Shown: in pieces, positions 50,313 to 64,000 of the stretch
Position numbering within the stretch: position 1 is the stretch's first letter
Layout of the letters: each line of letters starts with the position of its first letter
NCBI RefSeq assembly: GCF_018691265.1
Contig: NW_024881324.1
Span: 8,559,730-8,623,729, forward strand
Length of the DNA: 64,000 nucleotides
Direction: 5' to 3'
From: Tyto alba
Taxonomy: Eukaryota > Chordata > Aves > Strigiformes > Tytonidae
Translations under genes and position numbers: made by a program
Notes under the pieces: model-generated
What the model was told of the DNA's origin: nothing
What the model saw: only the letters and a program-made list of their open reading frames with translations
Database searches by the model: none

Positions 50313-51445
50313 TTTGATAAATGCTCAGGTCAGTAGATTAAGAGCTGGAGGAGAACATCATAATCAAATGGCTGGCGTCTAGTTTAGGCCATAAAGACTA
50401 TGCTTCAGACCATGAAGAGGCCATACATTTAGGATTTCACACAGTAATTTCTGCAGTCAGCACATGGTTGAGCGGGAACATGTTTTTAGAAAGAGACATC
50501 CAGTCTTCCAGGAGTGGTTACCACCCTATCACACGTCAAGGTTAGAGTAGATCTCCTTTGCGTTCATCTGGCTTTCTGCCAGGGCTCCCAAATTGTTTTT
50601 GATGTTGCTCCTTTCCAGGCAGTAAGGCCTACTGTGCTTTTAAGTGCGTGCTGCAGGCTGCTGCACTTGCTTTCTTTACTCCTAAATGCATGGTTTTTCT
50701 ACCCGACCAATTAAACATCATCACTTATAACTACGTGACATAAACTGCTGCAGGATTTTCAGTCTTCTCCTCTTTCCCCAATTTTAGCTCTGAAAATACT
50801 TTAAAAATCTGTACTGGAGCTGACTGAAAGCAGCATTTGTTTCCATACAGAACAACTTGAAGTATTATTAGCAGATTCATTAGAGGGACACACTGAAGGC
50901 ATCACCAACGCAAGTTTTGCCAGCCCTCACATGAAACTGTCCCAGAAATCCTGTTCTGAGCTCTCTGCAGCTGGGGACTTGGGAGTTTTCGGACTCTGCT
51001 TAACCAGAGTCCCTCCTTTCCACCTGTTACTATTGTGAAATCTCTGTTTTCTGCTTATATTTATAGTTGCTTTAATGTCTTTAACATTCATAGCATTTCA
51101 GCGTCCTTCTCTGTGCCTTCTCTCCAGGCTCGGTGGTGGTGGTGCTGGTGCTCTGGGTTGGCTCTCACGGCTGATGCGTAGGCTGTGAGGAGGAGTCAGC
51201 AGAGGAAATAGGAAATTTTGTTCCTTAAACCTTCTTCTGTTGTATTGTCACAGCAACAGAGACTCTGCTTAGTAGCTTGAAGCTCCCAGGACAGTTGTTG
51301 AACTGTTGAGATGTTTTTGAGGGTGTTGAAAAGCGTATTTTACTCTTCAGCAATTCATTTTGTATCTGGTTAAAATGCTCCATTACAGCATTTTAAATTA
51401 TTTTCTGAGTTGGCATTAGAAAATTTATGAGATCATTGAGATTAA

Positions 51446-51505
51446 AAAAACCAAACCAAAACAAAACAACCAACCAAACAACAAATCCAGACAACAAAAA
51501 CCCCT
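51446..51505. repeat. A/C-rich low-complexity tract
   Basis: Made of CCAAA, CAAAA and CCAACC units in an otherwise ordinary intron. There are too few C runs of three for a quadruplex pattern on the - strand. Confidence 0.8.
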
Positions 51506-51839
51506 CAACCATTTAATTTGTGTTACAACTTCAAGGAGACTAAAAAGATACCAAATTCTTGATAGAGGAAGAAATGGGTATATGCAGTTTTAAAGGGCTA
51601 AGCTGTTCACTTTTTCCACTTTCTTTTCTCTTGCTTGCTGCATATCTGAAAAAATGGAAAGACATGGTTGATTTTGGTGGATGAGTCCTTATTTTTCTCT
51701 GTAAGACAAGAGGAAGAGTCAAGTAACTGAAACGAGGAAGCTGCTGCAAAGCGTGTGGGTTTGCGAGCGGCAAAGTCGGTGCCCGACTGTGATGACTGTT
51801 GGTGCGGCCCTGCATTTTACAAGAGGTTTTGTTGTAAAA

Positions 51840-52060
51840 GGCTGCCTCAATAAATGATTCACAAGGGCATTAAAAGATGAAGGAAATTGCTTATTGTATC
51901 ACAGAACATCCAACTCTGAAGTTTATGGGAATCGGAGGGCCCCAGGCCTCGGGCATTTCACAAACTTTTTTGTTACAGCTAATTATGCTGCCTTCAATTT
52001 AAAAAGTGACAATGTTACAACTGTAGGAGCATGGCAAAGTGATAGACTTGGCCTCTGGGG
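51840..52060. other. Possible conserved non-coding element
   Basis: About 220 bases of unique-looking sequence with TAATTA-type and AATAAATGATTCAC cores and no repeat signature. It contains a short open frame that does not look like a gene. The call is by eye only. Confidence 0.25.
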
Positions 52061-53328
52061 GAAAAGCTGCTTGTGGTTGTTTCTAGTTTACTCTTGGGCA
52101 TAGTTCTTAAATAAATTAAACACAAGGAAAGACTGATTTGGCAGATCAGTTTCATAATTGAAAGACTAGGAAGGTAATAGTCCGAGGAATAAAACGTTCA
52201 TTTACGTGGAGTTTTTAAGTCTGTGGTTGCTCAGATGGGCAACGAGTGGACACGATGGGAGCTAGAGGAGGGAGCGGTAGATCAGGTGAGGGGGCCAAGG
52301 ATATTTTCAGCTTCCCGTTTGCAGAGCGATGCTGGTCTCTGCCTGCAGCAAGGCCTGCGGGCAGTGTGGCCGCAGCAGCCAGCGCGGTGCCTGCCAGCTC
52401 GCACGGCTCACAGCTTCCCGGGGCGCCCCTCCTGCCCTGGAGTGGAGAGCGTGGTAGGGGTGTCCGTGCCTGGGCTGAAAGGAGCAGGCAAGTTCTTGTG
52501 CTCCTGCCTTAAAGCCTCCAGAAGATGCTTCCCCACGGCATCTGGTATTAGAGGTATGTGTGAAAGCAGGTGTCCAGAAACTTGGGTGTAGCTCAAGCAG
52601 AAAACCAAGTCAGATCCTCTTCTTGTACAGCTCCTGCAGCGGTGCCAAGAAAGTGTTCACTCATCTGTCAGTTTTACTGTGTTTTACTTTTCTCAGCCTT
52701 GTAATAACAGGTCCTGGTTCCTTGCATTTGAGGTGTTCTTACTGAATTGAGCATAACTAGTTTTTGTAAGCAGGTGATGACAGTAATCTTGGTAAACTCT
52801 ACTTTCTGTGGCCCCCTTCCGTCACACACAATACTAGTTCGATGCTGAGCGTTCCTGTGAGTCTCTGAAGCCTTTTTCACCAGTTTCTCTGCATGTAGAG
52901 AGCACAGCCACATGGCCCTTTGATCACATCATGGATTGGTTTGTGAATTGTAGGTAGACTTGCCTGCTGGGTCCTTTGCAACCTGTCATGGAAAGCTGGG
53001 CCATGTCCATCTTCTGTGTTTATCAAACACAGAGCGTCATGCTGGACAAAGTGGTGTACGAGGCCTTCTGGGGACATTCTGCTGGCCTTTTAGGTAGTTG
53101 GTTTGGTGATGCGATGTGATTAAATCTCTGTATCTGTTGAGGTATTCTCTCTCAGACAGGAAATGAGGCTTAGACCCACGTGTGTTCTGGAGACATTGTC
53201 CTCTTTCCCCCTCCCGTGATTTCCCCCTACCTCTGTGATTGAGCATGTAAGGAAGAGTGTGAGGCCAGGGGGAATGGAGGCATGGGGGTTTTTATTTTCA
53301 CTTTTAATTTTATTTTCTTTTTCCACAG

Positions 53329-53421
53329 GGTAGGTCTGTTTCTTTAACAACCTTCTACCGAACAGCAAGAAACATCATGAACATGTGCTTCACAAAGGAG
53401 CCTACAGTAGCTGAAGTAGAG
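53329..53421 (+). CDS. JARID2: JARID2 exon F: pre-JmjC linker
   Basis: A 93-nt exon, phase 0 at both ends, so skipping it would not shift the frame. It encodes [20 protein letters not shown] then [11 protein letters not shown]. The [11 protein letters not shown] block is a strong JARID2 anchor, also related to the pre-JmjC segment of other JARID proteins, where a zinc-finger-like linker precedes JmjC. Acceptor tttccacag and donor GAG|gtgagg are both good. Confidence 0.96.
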
Positions 53422-53979
<558 letters not shown>

Positions 53980-54140
53980 TAGGATGACCAAATCCACCCG
54001 CTTTGTCGACGGGTGCCAGCTGCCCCGTTGTGCTCAGCGGAGGCGGGGGCGCGAGGCCGGCCGGGCAGCCTGGCGCTGGGGACGCTGGCGCCGGGAACGT
54101 GCACTGACTCGTGTCTGCCTCTGTGTCACCCCTGGGACAG

Positions 54141-54211
54141 GCATGGGTGGAACCTTACAGTCCTTCCTAATAATACAGGATCCATCCTGCGACATCTTGG
54201 TGCTGTGCCTG
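54141..54211 (+). CDS. JARID2: JARID2 exon H: JmjC
   Basis: A short 71-nt exon. Its first base completes the arginine codon of exon G and its last base begins a glycine codon at G|gtaagc. It encodes [20 protein letters not shown] then AVP, a conserved part of the JARID JmjC fold (the NLPNNxGSxLRHL-type block). It is separated from exon G by only 162 bases of GC-rich intron (53979-54140). Confidence 0.97.
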
Positions 54212-55147
<936 letters not shown>

Positions 55148-55634
55148 TAGGTATTCCTATGTTTTGTTTTCTTTGCGTCCACTGTAGTGGCTGTCTGCAG
55201 GCTGGTGTTAACTGCAGCTTGTGTAGTACCTTTTGCATGAGTGAATCTCACCTACAGGGTCCAGTGCATGTGGTTACAGTTTTAGTGGGAAAGTGTAGGA
55301 TAAACTATAAAGTGATGAAACGTCCTTTCCTGGAAGCAAAGTTTCACTTTATCTTCCGTACTCAGTTCTGAGATATTTAGCAGTAAACTGTTTCTGCTTG
55401 ACATGGTGTTTAATCTATGGAAAGTTTTCATGGCTTGGAAGCCAAATGACAGCTAGTCAAGGTAGTCTTTCTCTAGGCTGACAGACACGTGTCAAGCTAG
55501 CTCCAGATTGCCACTTGTAAAGTGATTGAATCCATGTTCTGAGTAAGTAGGCACTGCTTGCTTATTATATGCAAAATATTTTGCACTCTGTATCTGCCAG
55601 GTCCCTAGTATTTTCTCTCATATGTATTTTTATC

Positions 55635-55650
55635 ATTATCATATGATAAT
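55635..55650. other. 16-base perfect palindrome
   Basis: ATTATCATATGATAAT reads the same on both strands and contains two GATAA sites facing each other around CATATG. It could be a paired GATA-type binding site or a chance event in AT-rich intron. Confidence 0.4.
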
Positions 55651-57889
55651 AATTTTTAATATGATTACACACATCATTCTGGTGTCTCAATGTGGACATC
55701 ACCAGTTAGTTGCTGGCTCCATTTCATACTGGGTGGAGACCTCATGCAAATAGGCTTAACAGTCAGCTTATAAATGGTTTTGAACATGGTGAATCCTTCC
55801 TGAATTCAGTGCATGCATACTGCTACAGATGGTGGTGAGTTAGGCTGCAGTGGAAGTACAGCAGCGGATGGAGGGGTTGGAGGAAGCAGGTGCTGCTGGC
55901 ACGTCATGTGCCTTTCTGCCAGGTTCCTGTGATACTGGGGTTACTACCCAAGAGGCTCGTCGGTGAGAATGGTGAATGATAAGCAATATAACTGTTTCTT
56001 GATCAGAGAAAATGCAATAAACAGAGAAGAAAAGTTATTTAAGTGGTGCCTCCCCGCATAGGTGAGAAGCTGGTTCCTTTCCAACAGTTGCCCTCTTGAA
56101 GTCTGAACTATGAGAGCCTTTGGCTCTTTACTGTGACAGGAAAAGGCCTGCAGGGCCCCCTTTGCATCCAGAAGTCCCCATGGTGGCAGTGTCTTTGTAA
56201 AGTGTGTACTTTGGCCATTACCTTTAACTTCCACGTTTCTCAGCTGCTGATGCCAGGGCTGTTGACCCAGCTGTCGCTGGGAAAGCAATGGCCCAGAAAA
56301 AAGGATTTGAAATCTTAGAGGAAACCATTAAAGCAGGAGCTCCTCTCTCCAAGTATTTGGAGAAATGTTCTGTATGCGATCATACCAAGGGGTATGCTGG
56401 ATTATGCTACAGACCTGGGAGTTTGTAATTTTCTGTCATGGGCATTTCATGGCTCCTCTCCCTCTTCTGTGAATCAGGAATCTGTAATCTTTTATAATAA
56501 TATACTATCAGGACGAATTGCTGAGCGAGGTACGTTGTCCTAAACCTTGGGTGAGTCTGTTTCTCTCTATGACATTCATCTAGTCTTAAATGACAGTAAA
56601 TTCCAAAGAGAAGGTGTTCAAGAATCCCCTAATTAAATTCTGAGGCCAATCTTCATGCTGTGCATGTCAAAACCTGTGCCTTTTGAGATTGAACAAGCTT
56701 GAATGCAGCCAGCCAAAGTTTTAGGGAAGGCTAATATTTCTGTTTTTCCAAGCTGAGAAGAATAAAACCAAGGCAGCCGTTGGTTTTTTCTCGATGGGCT
56801 TACTTATACATGTAAGTAGCTTCAGGTGTATTTGTGATGATTGCCTTGACAAAACATGGATAATAAGCAGGAGTAACTCATAAGAAGGAAGAAGCGAATC
56901 TCCTTTGTCTGTAAAAGCAATCCTTCGGCAAGGCTGCCAGGCTGAGGTCTTAGGCTAGCATTCGTTATTAACTCATTACAACTTTTAATATTGCAGTAAA
57001 GTACCCACTTTTATTGAGGAAAAGATGAATTTAATAACTCTAGGTCTGACATAATATCTGGAGTAGCCCTGACAGCGTTACTTTCAGTGGCTGCTTCAGT
57101 GATAACCAAGCAGGCCACTGGGCACCAAAGCTCTCCTCTGTCTTGCAAAGTTCACCCAGCATCCATAAATCTCCTCTTCCACAGACAGATCCTTGTGGTA
57201 CTAAAATTGGTGGTGCTTCATTTACCTGCAGATTGCTCAGGTCACTCTCTAATCTCTCAGGTTCTACCTTCTGAAGAGTAAACAGGGGAGAACTCAACTT
57301 TCATGCAGGGCAGAGAGGTCAGTGACCTAACCTTTTTATTCTGGAGGGATCCTCAGTGCCCATGAAAAGAGAGAAGAAAATTTTGGTCTGCCAGAGACAC
57401 TCAGAAGTCTGTACTGGCTGCTCACTTCCCATTTTTATGGGTACGTCAAGAACCGCAGATGAATGAAATTGCAGCATACACCACAGTTGCAAAGGGTCTC
57501 CGTTCCCCTCAGTCCTGACAGTAGTTGGATAGTCCCATCCGCGTCTGTGCTGCCCCTCCTCTTCACACATCTTTCCCATGCTTTTTCCTGGGCCCGTCTC
57601 GTGAGGGGCTACGTACTTGAATCTTTCGGCTGTTCCACCTGTATTTTCTGACTCTAAAAGGAAAGAGTGGGCTCTGCCGTGTTCCGGGTTTGAATTTAAT
57701 ATATTTTCATCACCATTTCAAATCTGTTGTAGTGTAACTAGAGTAATACACTACACACATGGAGCTGTTCTGAAGCTGTCACTGGTAGCAACACAGGCAC
57801 TGCAAAGTATTTGAAACACGGCATGCATTTAAAATTGCTGTTGGGACTTGATCCTTAGCAAGGTGAACTTCTTCCACTTCACCTCTCTA

Positions 57890-58255
57890 TAACCCTAGGA
57901 TTTCTTAGCAAGGTCATTGTCGACACATATGTATGGAGCCAGACTACGTACATCTGGGCAACCAGCTCATTAGAGCCCTTATTGTGGCAGCAATTAGCTG
58001 TTTGAGTAGATATTGTCATCTCTTCAGGCTCTCAGCTTGACGATCAACAAAGATGAATCAAAGTCATCATCAGTACAGTGAACAGTAACGAGATGTTCAA
58101 ATCATAGGAAGTGCAGCCTCCTACAGACTCATCAAGCAGGATAACTCTGTATGACGCATACGGAGTTAATATTAGTGCACATTGTAAGCAAATACCCTGA
58201 CAAGGTCTGTAAGGCCAGCAGAACGCTTTATGGAGAGACTGGATGAATGACAAGA
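57890..58255. other. Possible conserved non-coding element
   Basis: About 365 bases of unique-looking sequence with no low-complexity or transposon signature. Repeated ATCA/TGAT and AATTAG-type cores are present (AGCAATTAGCTG, GATGAATCAAAGTCATCATC, GGAGTTAATATTAGTGC). No frame is open across it on +. The call is by eye only. Confidence 0.3.
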
Positions 58256-59420
58256 AAACTGTACCTTTTCCCCCAAATCATTCCATATTTCTTCTCCTCT
58301 CTTGTTGCCAAGTTTGGAAAAGTAGTGCTCTCTGTGTGTGTGTGGTGTGGGGGCACATGGGTTCAGGTTGAGGTCTCATTGCTTAAAGTGAACTGGTAAG
58401 TCGTGATAAATCTGGAGATGCTTTTTGCTTGCCTGAGCGTAGTGAATCCAAATAAAGTAACGTCACAGACAGAGCATAGCGTGGCAGGAGGTTTGGGCAC
58501 CCCAGGATTTGCACCGTGTTTCCCACCGAGCTGCGCTGCTCAGTTCCCAACGACCAGACCTTGGGAACAGGTCTCTTCTGGGTGGACGTAAGCCATTACC
58601 CTTCTGGCAGGGTGGAAGCAAAAGTAGAGACTAATTGTCACCAGATCGCCTGCCTGCATCCAGCAAAATAGCAGTTCTCTGGATGTGTGAAGCTAAGATC
58701 TGAGACTCCTACGTTATTTCTTGTCACTTCTGCGTAGGGAGCACTGCTGGCAGTGAGCACGGGGGACAGCTGCTTCCTTGGCTTCTAAAGGAGAGGAGGA
58801 TGTGCAACTCGGCATTTACCCAGCAGAGTTTTAAATCTCTCTCACTGCTTTGGCTGCTCTTGGTCAGGTCTTTCTTTTGTCGCAAGGGAGAGCAGAGGTG
58901 GGGGATTTGTTTAGTAAGCAAGGCAAGGTCTTAGGCTACTTTGTGTGCTAACCGTGAAGGTGATTTGTGGTTTCTTGATTGTTAGGAACAGAAAACATCA
59001 TTAAATAAAAAGATCCTTTTGTTGATGCCCAGGTAATAAATATGATAAAGATAACAGAACATACCTTGGTGCTCACGGGGTGCAAACTTCTGCCCGTAAT
59101 CAGCTGCTTTGGTGCCGTTAAAATGAACGTGGTTCTATTGCTGATTTCTCTTCTCTGATTCTACAGGGCACTGAGTTTTCACATTTCTGGTTCGGGGATT
59201 TTGCGTCCTTTGGCATCTAGTGAATACCATCAGACTGAGTCTAAATAAACAGCTTCCCATGAATCCTCAGTGTTTTAGCAAAAAGAACCGTGTGGGAAAG
59301 CCTGTGTTTAATTTCTTTCTTTTAATCAATGTCCTGGTCTGAATTTCCTGTTACTGTGTAGCTGCGGACCATTATTTACTCCACAGTAAATCGTACTCTT
59401 TTCCTCTGACAAAACAACAG

Positions 59421-59526
59421 GTATTGCATTCCTGCTGCGGAGGAGAACAAACTTGATGATGTGGTACATACCCTGCTGCAAGCCAATGGCACTCCAGGGC
59501 TGGAAATGCTTGAAAGTAATGTAATG
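59421..59526 (+). CDS. JARID2: JARID2 exon J: JmjC
   Basis: This 106-nt exon's first base completes the tryptophan codon from exon I; it ends on a whole methionine codon at ATG|gtaggt. It encodes [20 protein letters not shown] then [15 protein letters not shown], the helical insert between the two halves of the JmjC core. All blocks match vertebrate JARID2, with small changes such as LDDVV and GLEML. Confidence 0.97.
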
Positions 59527-60402
59527 GTAGGTTAACGGCTGGGAGAGGTATTCCCATCTGAGAACTCGAGGTTAATCTGAAGGCTGGTTGGTTGGTTGGG
59601 GATTTCTTTTGGTTTTGTCTTGCACTGCAGTGATGCAGAGGCTGTTGTTAAAATCCAGCTACTTTCTACTTGCAGTTCTTTGTCCACGTGGCATTTTTCT
59701 AACAAGGCTCACATGTTAAAATGTTGGAATAAAAATAAATGTGGCAGTGTGATAAATGTCCATGTTTAATACTGTCCACAGTGTATTTAACCTCACAAAG
59801 AGAGTGTTCTGTAGTCAGTTAATCCGCCACGATCGACATTTTATGATACTGTCATGGATATGAGAAGCCTAATACTTAAAAGGATTTCAAAGGATTTTTG
59901 GTTCCCTTGTTTATTTTGTGGATAACAATTTCCATTTAGTGCATCCAAGTATAAATTTGGGAGCCCACGACAAAAACCCCTCCCTCAGCTATCCATGTTA
60001 ACGTCTAACAGAAGTGCGGTAGCAAGGTGGATTCAGTGCCGAGTCCGAGGAGACCCGAGGTGGAAAACCAAGTGGCCTGCGTTGCTTTCTGTTGTAGTAG
60101 ATAGTATTGTCTGGAGGCTTTGTGTTTGAGATATTTTTTGGCAAGTGAAAGTTTAAACTGTTGGTTTCAAAAGAGCCGCTTCTGTAATTCTCACTCCCAA
60201 CACTAAGCTTCAGCACGTGCAGAAGGGAAGAGAGAAAGCGAACGGAGCTGAGCTGTTAGCACAGCACAGCTTTCCTCCACAGCAAGGAGCGTGTGGCAGT
60301 ACCCAGCAAGGAACGAGATCTAACTGTAAAAGAAAGTTCTGATGATTTTTTTTTTTTTTTTCATTTTTTAATATGTTTAATTTTGCTTTTATGTCTTTCT
60401 AG
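59527..60402 (+). other. JARID2: JARID2 intron J-K (876 bp)
   Basis: Between gtaggt and tctttctag, with a strong T-rich tract (about 60344-60396) before exon K. Nothing else was recognised in it. Confidence 0.92.

Positions 60403-64000
<3,598 letters not shown>

Larger units (their letters stand above)
48140..53328 (+). other. JARID2: JARID2 intron E-F (5.2 kb)
   Basis: Bounded by gtaacg and ttccacag. It starts with a GC-rich open stretch (48140-48337), and has A/C-rich low-complexity tracts (about 50262-50312 and 51446-51505). A unique-looking block at 51840-52060 may be conserved. The GC-rich stretch 52230-52560 has overlapping open frames with no recognisable homology. No RNA gene was seen. 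Confidence 0.9.

Noticed and set aside
52223..52591. Overlapping open frames in a GC-rich part of intron E-F
   Set aside because: They have no homology, no conserved start or splice context, and are explained by low stop density in GC-rich sequence.

Overview
The window is vertebrate nuclear DNA, almost certainly from a bird. It lies wholly inside one protein-coding gene, JARID2 (Jumonji, an accessory subunit of Polycomb repressive complex 2), transcribed on the + strand. Eleven consecutive coding exons, here named A to K, could be read. Each is flanked by AG and GT splice dinucleotides, and all splice phases agree. Joined, they give 2,782 nt: the last base of one codon plus 927 complete codons with no stop. 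By human/mouse numbering this is roughly residue 108 to about 1035 of a protein of about 1,246 residues. The exons for the first ~107 residues and for the C-terminal ~200 residues (end of the JmjC region and the zinc-finger segment) lie outside the window.

Layout: 1-9352 is the 3' part of an upstream intron. Exon A (9353-9522) carries the PRC2-contact segment and the lysine equivalent to K116. Exons B (23696-23872) and C (34358-34587) encode disordered charged linker. Exon D (42462-43479) is the giant exon with the RNA/nucleosome-binding region, JmjN and the start of ARID. Exon E (47640-48139) completes ARID. Exons F-K (53329-60585) encode the pre-JmjC linker and most of the JmjC domain. 60586-64000 is the start of a further intron.

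The introns (162 bp to 14.2 kb) hold avian-type repeats. A CR1 LINE fragment on the + strand covers part of the reverse transcriptase (37428-38110). Beside it lies a much older CR1 in the opposite orientation (about 38715-40690). There is a small CR1 3'-end scrap near 26780, and a solo LTR of an endogenous retrovirus (about 21698-22274) containing a 24-base C run. Poly-T, A/C-rich and dinucleotide tracts are also present. CR1 elements with almost no SINEs and compact introns point to a bird. The LTR resembles a type I recall from neoavian genomes rather than chicken, so a non-galliform bird is likely, but the species cannot be fixed from this window.

No other gene, RNA gene, CRISPR array or operon-like system could be supported. 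Most long open frames elsewhere are chance frames or antisense shadows of JARID2 exons. The points worth following are the catalytically dead JmjC site seen directly in exons I and K, the conserved K116 context, G-quadruplex-type motifs in the introns, an open read-through past exon E, the pair of opposed CR1 elements, and several intronic stretches that look like conserved non-coding elements. I did not find an undescribed biological system.
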